DNA of 22,119 bases from JAVKFF01 sp040226215 (GCA_040226215.1 JAVKFF010000109.1:1-22119); one strand, 5' to 3'. Shown: positions 7,974-15,145, numbered from the stretch's first letter. Notes: generated by a model not told the origin, from the sequence alone. Program-made: numbers and translations.

Positions 7974-8738
7974 TCAGGCGGCGTCCTTGCGGGCGCGCAC
8001 CTCGGCGAAGACGGCGACCGGATCGGCGTCCGTCATGCCGAGCGCCTGCGCCAGGTCCGGCTGGTCGGCGCGTAGGAAGGGGTTGGCGGCCTTCTCCTCG
8101 CCCAGGCTCGCTGGAATGGTCGGCTTGCCCGCGTCGCGCAGACGGTCGATCTCCTCGGCCCGCCGGGCCAGCGCCGCGTTGTCGGGATCGATGGCCCGGG
8201 CGAAGCGGGCGTTGGACTGGGTGTATTCGTGGCCGCAATAGACCGAGGTGTCGTCAGGCAGGTCGCGCAGCTTGCGCAAGGAGCGCCACATGTCGGCGGG
8301 CGTGCCCTCGAACAGCCGGCCGCAGCCGATGGAGAACAGCGTGTCGCCACAGAACAGGGCCTTGGAAGCGGGGAAATGGAAGGCGATGTGGCCGGAGGTG
8401 TGACCCGGTACCTCGTAGACCGTCGCCTCGGCCGCGCCGAGCGCGACGGTCGCGCCTTCGCCCACCGTCTCGTCCATGTCGGGAATGCGGTGCCGGTCGG
8501 CCGCCGGTCCGACGATGCGCGCGCCGAAGCGCTGCTTCAGGTCGCCCGCGCCGCCGATATGGTCGGCGTGGTGGTGGGTCAGGAAAATGGTGTCGAGGCC
8601 GAGACCGTGCTTCTCCAGATAGGCCCTGACCGGCCCGGCATCGCCCGGGTCGACCACCCCCACTTTCCCGTCGGCGCGCAGGAGGTAGATGTAGTTGTCC
8701 TTGAAGGCGGGGATCAGGTCGACGGTCAACGTGCTCAT
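7974..8738 (-). CDS. gloB: Hydroxyacylglutathione hydrolase (glyoxalase II)
   Basis: This is a 254-residue metallo-beta-lactamase-fold enzyme that hydrolyses S-D-lactoylglutathione to D-lactate and glutathione in the cytosol, the last step of methylglyoxal detoxification. The N-terminus VDLIPAFKDNYIYLLR is typical of GloB. The binuclear metal motif THHHADH is at residues 54-60, and PGHTSGH and FCGDTLFSIGCGR supply further metal ligands. The glutathione-binding C-terminal part carries YCGHEYTQSNARFA and NPFLRAD. The frame is open far upstream, but the ATG at 8738 gives the family N-terminus and has GGGAGA 6 nt upstream. It is divergent from a methyltransferase gene, a pairing I recall as common in alphaproteobacteria. 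Confidence 0.95.
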   Translation of the reverse strand: MSTLTVDLIPAFKDNYIYLLRADGKVGVVDPGDAGPVRAYLEKHGLGLDTIFLTHHHADHIGGAGDLKQRFGARIVGPAADRHRIPDMDETVGEGATVALGAAEATVYEVPGHTSGHIAFHFPASKALFCGDTLFSIGCGRLFEGTPADMWRSLRKLRDLPDDTSVYCGHEYTQSNARFARAIDPDNAALARRAEEIDRLRDAGKPTIPASLGEEKAANPFLRADQPDLAQALGMTDADPVAVFAEVRARKDAA

Positions 8739-8810
8739 CGGGTTCTCCCGTGCTCGGTCCCTTGTCCGGGCGTGTGCCAAAGGCGCGCCCGGCCTGCTAT
8801 GATGGTGTCC

Positions 8811-9587
8811 ATGTATAGTGATGTGATCGACCTGCGCCAATTCTACAACCATCCGCTCGGCCACATCGCCCAGCGGATGATCCGCCGGCGCGTGCGCGAG
8901 CTGTGGCCCGACACCAGCGGGCAGATCGTCGTCGGCCTCGGCTATGCGGTGCCCTATCTGCGCCCCTTCCTGGAGGAGGCCGAGCGCGTGCTGGCGGTGA
9001 TGCCGGCGCGCCAGGGCGTGATCCACTGGCCGGGCCGCGAGAGCGGCCGGGTGGCGCTGGTCGACGATGTGGCGCTGCCCTTCCAGGACAACATGATCGA
9101 CCGCCTGCTGGTCGTCCACGCGCTGGAGGTGACGGAGAGCTGGCGGGGCCTGCTGCGCGACTGCTGGCGGGTGCTGGCTCCCGGCGGCCGGCTCATCGTC
9201 GTCGCGCCGAGCCGACGCGGCATCTGGGCGCGCAGCGACCGCACGCCCTTCGGCCACGGCCATCCCTATTCGGCGGTGCAGCTGCAGCGCCTGCTGCGCG
9301 ACCATTCCTTCGTGCCGGAGCGGGTGGAGCGGGCGGTCTACCTGCCGCCGATCCGCTCGCGCTTCCTGATGCGCACCGCACCCGCCTGGGAGCGCATCGG
9401 CCGGCGCTGGTTCCCGCGCTTCGCCGGCGTCGTCATGGTCGAGGCCTCAAAGCAGATGTACCAGGGCGTCACCGGCAAGCGCCAGCCGGCGCGCCGCCCG
9501 CTGCTGGTGCCGGTCCCCGGCGGCGCGGTGGCCAGGGACGCGCCGCAAGCGGCCGGGATCACGCCGTCCTTGTCGTCCCCGCCCTGA
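8811..9587 (+). CDS. SAM-dependent methyltransferase, class I, with a repeat-altered C-terminus
   Basis: This is a predicted methyltransferase of 258 residues from the ATG at 8811; in-frame ATGs at 8799 and 8802 would add 4 or 3. The N-terminus SDVIDLRQFYNHPLGHIAQRMI is characteristic of a conserved alphaproteobacterial family encoded next to gloB. The SAM-binding loop is degenerate: the usual GxGxG is replaced by VVGLGYAVPYL. Later Methyltransf_11 features are clear: VDDVALPFQDNMIDRLLVVHALE, LRDCWRVLAPGGRLIVVAP and a Pro/Arg-rich PSRRGIWARSDRTPFGHGHP. The substrate is unknown. The last five codons and the TGA stop lie inside the first copy of an 82-bp palindromic repeat (9571-9652), so the native C-terminus was probably replaced or trimmed when the repeat arrived. 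Confidence 0.85.
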   Translation: MYSDVIDLRQFYNHPLGHIAQRMIRRRVRELWPDTSGQIVVGLGYAVPYLRPFLEEAERVLAVMPARQGVIHWPGRESGRVALVDDVALPFQDNMIDRLLVVHALEVTESWRGLLRDCWRVLAPGGRLIVVAPSRRGIWARSDRTPFGHGHPYSAVQLQRLLRDHSFVPERVERAVYLPPIRSRFLMRTAPAWERIGRRWFPRFAGVVMVEASKQMYQGVTGKRQPARRPLLVPVPGGAVARDAPQAAGITPSLSSPP

Positions 9588-9652
9588 ACGGGGATCCATG
9601 CTCGGTACGGGTTGCTCCGCCGGCCTGGATTCCCGCTTACGCGGGAATGACA
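9571..9652. repeat. 82-bp paired-palindrome repeat, copy A
   Basis: The unit begins TGTCGTCCCC and ends GGGAATGACA. It contains two stem-loops. The first has stem CCCCG/CGGGG flanked by GTC and ATCCA. The second, in opposite orientation, has stem TCCCGC/GCGGGA flanked by TGGA and ATGAC. The arms of the two halves are mutual inverted repeats (GTCATTCCCG-type ends), so the unit resembles a head-to-head REP pair (BIME-like). It is 73 of 82 bases identical to copy B by eye. It overlaps the end of the methyltransferase gene and supplies its stop. The 9588-9899 gap holds this copy, copy B and about 87 bp of unremarkable DNA between them; no gene is seen there. Confidence 0.85.
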
Positions 9653-9739
9653 AGGAAGGGTTGATGTTCATCAGTAGCTTACGGCGATTTGCCAGCACTT
9701 CGCCGGCGCTGCGGCTGGGTGCCGAATCACCCCCCTGTT

Positions 9740-9821
9740 TGTCATCCCCGACTTGATCGGGGATCCAGGGTCGGTGCGGGTTGCTCCGCCGGTCTGGATT
9801 CCCGCTTACGCGGGAACGACA
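9740..9821. repeat. 82-bp paired-palindrome repeat, copy B
   Basis: This is the same length and orientation as copy A, starting TGTCATCCCC and ending GGGAACGACA, with the two stem-loops CCCCG/CGGGG and TCCCGC/GCGGGA. The central 17 bases, GGGTTGCTCCGCCGG plus flanks, are nearly unchanged between copies. It lies 87 bp after copy A and 78 bp before the stop of the DUF3126 gene, between two convergent genes, where it could also act as a bidirectional transcript end or mRNA-stabilising hairpin. Confidence 0.85.
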
Positions 9822-9899
9822 ACAAAAAACATTGAGTCTGGCGCCATTCAAGGCGAGCGGGAGCGAGCTCCGGGTGCTTCCGACCGGGTCAACGCCAGT

Positions 9900-10112
9900 T
9901 CAGTCCGGCAGGTCGATGTCCAGGATCGCCATCTGGAAGGCGTAGGACAGGTCCTCGTCCTCATCGTCCTTGAAGATCACGCCGATGAATTCGTCCTCGA
10001 TCATCACCTCGGCCGAATCGTCCTTGCCCTTGCGGCCGACGACGCGCAGCCGGGGGTTGGAGAACAGGGTGCGCAGATAGGTCTGCAGACGGGCGATTTC
10101 GTTGTGGGTCAA
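9900..10112 (-). CDS. DUF3126 family small protein, TTG start
   Basis: This is a 70-residue acidic protein of the alphaproteobacterial DUF3126 family, function unknown. Recognisable features are NEIARLQTYLRTLFSNPRLRV near the start, then DDSAEVMIEDEFIGVIFKDDEDEDLS, and the end FQMAILDIDL. It has no membrane segment or signal peptide. The frame is open far upstream, but the family N-terminus fits a TTG start at 10112 (MTHNEIARL). That codon is preceded by a perfect AGGAG (10120-10124 on the complementary strand) with a 7-nt spacer. Gene finders that disfavour TTG may miss or misplace it. It lies 74 bp downstream of metW on the same strand and may be in the metXW transcript or have its own promoter. 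Confidence 0.85.
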   Translation of the reverse strand: MTHNEIARLQTYLRTLFSNPRLRVVGRKGKDDSAEVMIEDEFIGVIFKDDEDEDLSYAFQMAILDIDLPD

Positions 10113-10118
10113 GGCCGG

Positions 10119-10125
10119 GCTCCTG
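10119..10125 (-). promoter_or_regulatory. Shine-Dalgarno sequence that fixes a TTG start
   Basis: Read on the minus strand, this short site contains AGGAG 7 nt before the TTG at 10112. No other start codon near the DUF3126 family N-terminus has such a site, so it decides the translation start. Confidence 0.75.
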
Positions 10126-10186
10126 CCGTGCAGGCATCTGTTTCGCGGGATCAAGGCGGCGAAAGTGTCGGCATGCGCCGCCCGCG

Positions 10187-10816
10187 TCAACCTTTCCGCA
10201 AGAGGAAAATCGCGTGCTCGCCCACCCAGTTGGCCCAGGTGCCGATGGGCATGTCGGCGATCCGGCCGGAGCGGCGCAGGATCATCGCCTGGTCGACGGT
10301 GATTTCCAGCTCCTCCGCCAGGCCGACGAAATCGCGGATGGTGCAGAAGTGGATGTTGGGCGTGTCGTACCACTGGTAGGTCAGGGTCTTGGTCACCGGC
10401 ATGCGGCCGCGCAGCAGGAGGCCGAGGCGCATGCGCCAATAGGCGAAATTGGGCAGGCTGACGATGGCCCATTCGCCGATGCGCACCAGGTTGGCCAGCA
10501 CGCCCTTGGGGTCGCGTGTGGCCTGGATGGTCTGGCTCAGCACGGCGTAGGTGAAGGACTTGTCGGGATAGCCGTCGAGGTCGGTGTCGGCGTCGCCCTG
10601 CACCACCGAGAGGCCGCGCGCCACGCAGTCGCGCACGCCGTCGGGCGACAGCTCGATGCCGCGGCCGTCGACATTCTTCTCGTGCCAGAGATAGTTGAGC
10701 AGCGCCCCGTCCTCGCAGCCGATGTCGAGCACGCGGCAATCGGGCGCGATCATGTCGGCGATGCGCCGGAGATCGGGCCTGAGCGGGCTGGTCGCGCGGG
10801 CGCTGTCGAGTGGCAT
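10187..10816 (-). CDS. metW: Methionine biosynthesis protein MetW
   Basis: This is a 209-residue SAM-methyltransferase-fold protein of the MetW family. The SAM-binding motif is VLDIGCEDGALL (residues 29-40), followed by RGIELSPDGV, QGDADTDLDGYPDKSFTYAVLSQTIQ and the MetW-specific FAYWRMRLGLLLRGRMPVTKTLTYQWYDTPN. MetW is encoded with metX in many proteobacteria and is needed together with it for homoserine acylation; its exact chemistry is debated. The ATG shares one base with the metX stop (TGATG), so translation is coupled. Length is normal. The identification rests on both sequence and neighbour. Confidence 0.95.
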   Translation of the reverse strand: MPLDSARATSPLRPDLRRIADMIAPDCRVLDIGCEDGALLNYLWHEKNVDGRGIELSPDGVRDCVARGLSVVQGDADTDLDGYPDKSFTYAVLSQTIQATRDPKGVLANLVRIGEWAIVSLPNFAYWRMRLGLLLRGRMPVTKTLTYQWYDTPNIHFCTIRDFVGLAEELEITVDQAMILRRSGRIADMPIGTWANWVGEHAIFLLRKG

Positions 10817-12003
10817 CAGCCCACCTTCCTGAGCGGCAGGCCGCGGCGCTCCGCCAGACCCTCGAGGAAGCCGTCGAGCACGCGGTGGAATTCCGGCTCG
10901 TCGAGCAGGAAGGCGTCGTGGCCCTTGTCGCTCTCGATCTCCACGAAGCTGACATTGGCGGCGACGGCGTTCAACGCCCGCACCAGTTCCCGGCTCTCCG
11001 TGGTCGGGAACAGCCAGTCCGAGGAGAAGGAGACGACGCAGAAGCGTACCGGCGAGCTGCGGAAGGCCGCGGCGAGCTGTCCCGCATGGTCCCGGCCCAG
11101 GTCGAAATAGTCCATCGCCCGGGTGATGTAGAGATAGCTGTTGGCGTCGAAGCGGTCGACGAAGCTGATCCCCTGGTGGCGCAGATAGCTCTCGACCTGA
11201 AAATCGGCGTCGAAGCCGTAGGAGACCGCCTCGCGGTCCTGCAGCGAGCGGCCGAACTTGCGGTGCAGCGCGGCCTCCGACAGGTAGGTGACATGCGCCG
11301 CCATGCGGGCGACCGACAGGCCGCGCGTCGGCTTCACGTCGTGATCGGTGTAGCGGCCGCCATGCCAGTGCGGATCGGCCATGATGGCCTGGCGGCCGAC
11401 CTCGTGAAAGGCGATGTTCTGGGCGGAGTGGCGGGCCGCCGTGGCGATCGGCACGGCCCCGAACACCCGGTCCGGGAAGTCGGTCGCCCATTGCAGCACC
11501 TGCATGCCGCCCATCGAGCCGCCGATGACGCAGAACAACTGCTCGATGCCGAGTTCGTCGATGAGCAGGCTCTGCGCGCGCACCATGTCGCCGATGGTGA
11601 TGACCGGGAAGTCGAGATCGTAGCGCCGGCCGGTCGCCGGGTCGCTGTCGAGCGGCCCGGTCGAGCCCATGCAGCCGCCCAGCACGTTGGCGCAGATCAC
11701 GAAATAGCGGTCGGTGTCGATCACCTTGCCGGGGCCGACGACCATCGACCACCAGCCGGGCTTGCCGGTGATCGGGTGCGGCTCTGCGACGAACTGGTCG
11801 CCGGTCAGCGCATGGGCGACGAGGATGGCGTTCGAGCGCTCGGCGTTGAGCGTGCCATAGGTCTGGTAGGCGACGCGGATGGGCCCGATCGTGGCGCCGC
11901 TGTCGAGCGGCATGGGGGCGTCGGCCGCCAGCCTGGCGCGCTGGCCGGGCAGGGTGTCGAGGATAGCGCGGCTGTGTTTGGTCAGCAGCTGGTTGACGCC
12001 CAT
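10816..12003 (-). CDS. metX: Homoserine O-acyltransferase (MetX family)
   Basis: This is a 395-residue alpha/beta-hydrolase-fold acyltransferase. It activates L-homoserine, usually with acetyl-CoA, in the first committed step of methionine synthesis. Visible motifs are VAYQTYGTLN (44-53), HALTGDQ, the long loop YFVICANVLGGCMGSTGP, the nucleophile elbow GGSMGG with Ser163, and C-terminal Asp and His in FSSDWLFP and SDKGHDAFL. Some MetX-family enzymes use succinyl-CoA; the sequence alone does not let me choose. The ATG at 12003 gives MGVNQLLTKHSRA. No clear Shine-Dalgarno sequence precedes it. It heads a metX-metW operon, divergent from the chorismate mutase gene across 249 bp that contains candidate promoters for both. 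Confidence 0.95.
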   Translation of the reverse strand: MGVNQLLTKHSRAILDTLPGQRARLAADAPMPLDSGATIGPIRVAYQTYGTLNAERSNAILVAHALTGDQFVAEPHPITGKPGWWSMVVGPGKVIDTDRYFVICANVLGGCMGSTGPLDSDPATGRRYDLDFPVITIGDMVRAQSLLIDELGIEQLFCVIGGSMGGMQVLQWATDFPDRVFGAVPIATAARHSAQNIAFHEVGRQAIMADPHWHGGRYTDHDVKPTRGLSVARMAAHVTYLSEAALHRKFGRSLQDREAVSYGFDADFQVESYLRHQGISFVDRFDANSYLYITRAMDYFDLGRDHAGQLAAAFRSSPVRFCVVSFSSDWLFPTTESRELVRALNAVAANVSFVEIESDKGHDAFLLDEPEFHRVLDGFLEGLAERRGLPLRKVG

Positions 12004-12055
12004 TGGCAGGTTCGAAGCTCGTGGTCGCGCCGCGGCGGGGTCGGATGGCCGGCAT

Positions 12056-12084
12056 CAATGCGCCGGCCAGCGCGTCGATGTCAA
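12056..12084 (-). promoter_or_regulatory. Candidate metX promoter
   Basis: On the minus strand, a perfect TTGACA (12084-12079) lies about 75 bp upstream of the metX start. At 17-18 bp spacing the -10 position reads GCATTG/CATTGA, which is a poor match to TATAAT. The -35 element is the only strong part, so this is a tentative call. Confidence 0.3.
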
Positions 12085-12134
12085 TCGATCCAACTATCTG
12101 GGCCCGTCTGGATGGCAGGCAAGACGACTTCCCT

Positions 12135-12164
12135 CGCATGCCGGCTCGACATGCCCGCATGCCG
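12135..12164. promoter_or_regulatory. Candidate operator: repeated CGCATGCCG
   Basis: CGCATGCCG occurs at 12135-12143 and again at 12156-12164, 21 bp apart, which is two helical turns. A third CATGCC lies between them at 12150. The cores contain the palindrome GCATGC. The cluster ends 10 bp before the putative -35 of the aroQ promoter and lies between the two divergent operons, a fitting place for a regulator of one or both. The binding protein is unknown. Confidence 0.35.
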
Positions 12165-12173
12165 ACGTTTCTT

Positions 12174-12202
12174 TTGATTTTGGACGACCGCTTACGTATT
12201 GC
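12174..12202 (+). promoter_or_regulatory. Candidate promoter for aroQ-hisC-tyrA
   Basis: TTGATT (12174-12179) and TATTGC (12197-12202) are separated by exactly 17 bp in the most AT-rich part of the gap. A transcript from here would have a 5' leader of about 45 nt before the ATG at 12253. Matches to the sigma-70 consensus are moderate, and this region was judged by eye only. Confidence 0.35.
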
Positions 12203-12252
12203 TACACGGCCTCGCCCGGAGCCCCGGCCTGGAACCCCGAACGATCTCGATC

Positions 12253-13137
12253 ATGTCAGACGACGATCCCGCGACACTCGACAAGCTGCGCACCGCCATC
12301 GACCGGGTCGATGACGAGATGCACGAGCTGTTGATGCAGCGTGCCCGCATCGTCGAGCAGATCGCCGGCGCCAAGAAGGGCACCGGGTTGCCGGTGCGCA
12401 TGGACCGGGAGATGGCGATCGTGCGGCGGCTGATCGAGCGGCACCAGGGGGCCTTTCCCGTGCTCGGCCTGGTGCGCATCTGGCGTGAGATCATCGCCGG
12501 CTCCACGGCCATCCAGGCCGAGATCACCATCGCCGTCGCCTCGGAACTGGAGAACGGGGAGACGCCGCTGCGCGACCTCGCCCGCGACTATTACGGCAGC
12601 GTGGCCAGGCTGCTGCCCGGCGGCACCGCCCTGGCCAGTGTGCGCATGGTGATGGACGGCCGGGCCAGCCTGGGCGTGGTTCCCTGGCCGGTGAGCGGCG
12701 GCGAGCCGCCCTGGTGGACCGGCCTGATGACGCGCGACGAGCAGGCGCTGCGCATCATCGCCGGCCTGCCGATCGCCAGCGTCGGCCGCGAGTCGCGACC
12801 GGAGGCGGTGGTCGTCGCGCGCCGGCCGCACAGCGCCACCGGCGAGGAGCACAGCCTGGTCGGCCTCGAACTGGCCGAGGACGTCTCGCGTTCGCGCTTG
12901 CGCGAGGTCATGGAGACGGCCGGCCTGGTGACCCTGCAGTTCTGGAGCTGGGGGCAGGACGCCGGCGTGCCCAATACCCTGGTCCTGGTCGAGGTCGAGG
13001 GTTTCGTGGCGGAGCAGGATCCCAGACTAGCGGAGATCGGCGAGCGGCTAGGCCCGTCGCTCCTGCGCTGCAACGCTCTTGGCGCCTTCAACCTGCCGAT
13101 CCGTGTAAAGTCCCTTCAGGAAAGCCCCCACGCATGA
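12253..13137 (+). CDS. Chorismate mutase with a degenerate prephenate dehydratase/ACT-like tail
   Basis: This is a 294-residue protein. Residues 5-92 form an AroQ-type chorismate mutase domain, converting chorismate to prephenate. By alignment to E. coli P-protein from memory, the catalytic positions are kept: Arg13, Arg30, Lys41, Arg52, Glu53, Ser84 and Gln88. Residues 90-195 look like a shortened prephenate dehydratase domain. GRASLGVVPWP (137-147) matches the conserved VVPIEN region, but the essential Thr-Arg-Phe motif is not present; the best matching place reads PEAVVVARR. Residues 200-285 resemble an ACT domain (ending LRCNALGAFNLP), but the phenylalanine-binding ESRP motif is replaced by WSWGQ. 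The tail may be regulatory. The ATG at 12253 has no strong Shine-Dalgarno sequence; a TTG at 12199 is a less likely start. The stop overlaps the hisC ATG (ATGA). Confidence 0.85.
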   Translation: MSDDDPATLDKLRTAIDRVDDEMHELLMQRARIVEQIAGAKKGTGLPVRMDREMAIVRRLIERHQGAFPVLGLVRIWREIIAGSTAIQAEITIAVASELENGETPLRDLARDYYGSVARLLPGGTALASVRMVMDGRASLGVVPWPVSGGEPPWWTGLMTRDEQALRIIAGLPIASVGRESRPEAVVVARRPHSATGEEHSLVGLELAEDVSRSRLREVMETAGLVTLQFWSWGQDAGVPNTLVLVEVEGFVAEQDPRLAEIGERLGPSLLRCNALGAFNLPIRVKSLQESPHA

Positions 13138-14240
13138 CGCTGCCCACGCCACGCCCCGGCATCATGGATATCAACCCCTATGTCGGCGGGGAGTCGAAAT
13201 CCGTGCCGCACAAGGAACTGGGCTATGTCGTGCGCCTCGCCTCCAACGAGGGCGCGCTGGGGCCGAGCAGGGCGGCCATGGAGGCCTATCGGGCGCTCGC
13301 GGGCGAAATCCAGTTCTACCCGGACGGCGCCAGCCAGGCGCTGCGCGAGGCTCTCGCCCTGGCGCATGGGCTGGATGCCGGGCGCATCGTCTGCGGTGCC
13401 GGTTCGGACGAGCTGATCGCGCTGCTGGTCAAGGCCTATGCCGGGCCGGGGGACGAGATCGTCCACTCCCAGCACGGCTTCCTGATGTACCCGCTCGCCG
13501 CCAAGGCCTGCGGCGTGACACCCGTCGTGGCGCCCGAGCAGGGGCTGACCGGCGATGTCGACGCCCTGCTCGACAAGGTGACGGAGCGCACGCGGCTGGT
13601 CTTCGTGGCCAATCCGAACAACCCGACCGGCACCTTCCTGCCGCCGGCCGAGATCGAGCGCCTGCATGCCGGCCTGCCGGGCCATGTCATCCTGGTGCTG
13701 GACGCCGCCTATGCGGAGTATATCAGGCGCAACGACTATGCCGCCGGTATCGAGCTGGTGGACCGCGCGTCGAACGTGGTGATGCTGCGCACCTTCTCGA
13801 AGATCTTCGCCATGGGCGGGCTCAGGCTCGGCTGGGCCTATGCCTCGGCCGCCATCGCCGACGTGCTGAACCGGGTGCGCGGACCGTTCAATGTCTCCTC
13901 CCCGGCCCAGGCGGCCGCCATCGCCGCCCTCGGCGACATCGCCTTCCAGGACGAGAGTCGCGAGCACAACCAGACCTGGCGGGAGTGGACCGCGGCGGAA
14001 CTGGCCGGCCTCGGCCTCAGCGTTACGCCGTCGGTCGCCAACTTCCTGCTCGTCGACTTCGCCGCCGTCGCCGGCGCCGATGCCGAGGCGGCACGCCTGC
14101 ACCTGAAGAATGACGGTATCCTGGTGCGCCAGATGGGCGCCTACGGCCTCGCCACCTGCCTGCGTATCACCATCGGCCGCGAGGTGGAGATGAAGGCCGT
14201 GGTGGAGAGCCTCGGGCGCTACCTGGCGGGCCTGAGATGA
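13134..14240 (+). CDS. hisC: Histidinol-phosphate / aromatic aminotransferase, HisC family
   Basis: This is a 368-residue class I/II PLP-dependent aminotransferase. The PLP lysine is Lys223 in TFSKIFAMGGLRLGW. Other features are RLASNEGALGPS near the start, CGAGSDELI (87-95), NPNNPTG (160-166), LDAAYAEY (189-196) and the substrate-carboxylate Arg in CLRITIG. HisC enzymes convert imidazole-acetol phosphate to histidinol phosphate, but members placed between chorismate mutase and tyrA commonly also act on aromatic keto acids or prephenate. That role is inferred from position, not shown by a residue I can read. The ATG at 13134 overlaps the chorismate mutase stop by 4 bp and has AGGAAAG upstream inside that gene. 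The stop in turn overlaps the tyrA start. Confidence 0.92.
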   Translation: MTLPTPRPGIMDINPYVGGESKSVPHKELGYVVRLASNEGALGPSRAAMEAYRALAGEIQFYPDGASQALREALALAHGLDAGRIVCGAGSDELIALLVKAYAGPGDEIVHSQHGFLMYPLAAKACGVTPVVAPEQGLTGDVDALLDKVTERTRLVFVANPNNPTGTFLPPAEIERLHAGLPGHVILVLDAAYAEYIRRNDYAAGIELVDRASNVVMLRTFSKIFAMGGLRLGWAYASAAIADVLNRVRGPFNVSSPAQAAAIAALGDIAFQDESREHNQTWREWTAAELAGLGLSVTPSVANFLLVDFAAVAGADAEAARLHLKNDGILVRQMGAYGLATCLRITIGREVEMKAVVESLGRYLAGLR

Positions 14241-15145
14241 TGGCGCCACGCTTCGAGCGCATCTGCCTCATCGGTCTCGGCCTGATCGGCTCCTCCATCG
14301 CCTGGGGAGTGAAGGAGAAGGGGCTCGCCCGGGAGGTCGTCGGCCACGCCCGCAGCGCCGGCACCCGGGCCAGGGCGATTGAACTCGGCTTCCTCGACCG
14401 GGTCGAGGAGACCGCCACCGCCGCCGTCGCGGGGGCGGACCTCGTCATCCTGTGCACGCCCGTGGGCACCTACCGGGAGGTCGGCGAGGCCATCGCGCCG
14501 CATCTCATGGAAGGCGCCATCCTCAGCGATGTCGGCTCGGTCAAGGGCAGCATCCTGCGCGATCTGCGCGGCATCGTGCCGGCCGGCGTGCATCTGGTGC
14601 CGGGCCACCCGCTGGCGGGCACCGAGCAGTCGGGACCGGAATCGGGCTTCCCCGAACTGTTCCACGGCCGCTACTGCGTGCTCACCCCGGAGGCCGGCAC
14701 CGACGCCGACGCCGTCGAGCGGCTGACGGCCTTCTGGCAGGCGCTGGGCTCGACCGTGGAGATCCTGTCGGCCGACCACCACGACAGGGTGCTGGCGATC
14801 ACCTCGCACCTGCCGCACCTGATCGCCTTCACCATCGTCGGCACCGCGGTCGACCTGGCCGAGGACATCAAGCAGGAAGTCATCCGCTACGCCGCGACCG
14901 GCTTCCGCGATTTCACCCGCATCGCCGCCTCCGACCCGGTGATGTGGCGCGACGTCTTCCTCAACAACCGCGAGGCGACGCTGGAGATGCTGCAGCGCTT
15001 CACCGAGGACCTGACCGCCCTGCAGCGGGCCATCCGCCGGGGCGAGGGTGAGGTGCTGGAGGACCGCTTCGCGCGCACCCGCGCCATCCGCCGCGGCGTC
15101 GTGGAGGCGCGCCAGGACGACATGCCCCATCCCGAGCCCAAGTAG
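14237..15145 (+). CDS. tyrA: Prephenate/arogenate dehydrogenase
   Basis: This is a 302-residue NAD(P)-dependent dehydrogenase of the TyrA/TyrC type. It oxidatively decarboxylates prephenate to 4-hydroxyphenylpyruvate or arogenate to tyrosine. The Rossmann motif is IGLGLIGSS (12-20), followed by VILCTPVGTY, LSDVGSVKGSI and the catalytic-His motif VPGHPLAGTE with His124. HLPHLIAF and FRDFTRIAASDPVMWRDVF mark the helical C-terminal dimerisation half. No ACT domain is attached. The ATG overlaps the hisC stop (ATGA). Together with chorismate mutase and hisC it forms a complete three-step branch from chorismate to tyrosine. Specificity for prephenate or arogenate cannot be decided by eye. Confidence 0.94.
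   Translation: MMAPRFERICLIGLGLIGSSIAWGVKEKGLAREVVGHARSAGTRARAIELGFLDRVEETATAAVAGADLVILCTPVGTYREVGEAIAPHLMEGAILSDVGSVKGSILRDLRGIVPAGVHLVPGHPLAGTEQSGPESGFPELFHGRYCVLTPEAGTDADAVERLTAFWQALGSTVEILSADHHDRVLAITSHLPHLIAFTIVGTAVDLAEDIKQEVIRYAATGFRDFTRIAASDPVMWRDVFLNNREATLEMLQRFTEDLTALQRAIRRGEGEVLEDRFARTRAIRRGVVEARQDDMPHPEPK

Noticed and set aside
8739..9305. N-terminal extension of gloB to 443 residues
   Set aside because: It overlaps the divergent methyltransferase, and glyoxalase II enzymes are about 255 residues; ATG 8738 has a good Shine-Dalgarno sequence.
12004..12252. SAM-II riboswitch upstream of metX
   Set aside because: I looked for the conserved GCUAAA-type end and pseudoknot of SAM-II on the minus strand and saw no convincing match. 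A covariance-model search would settle it.
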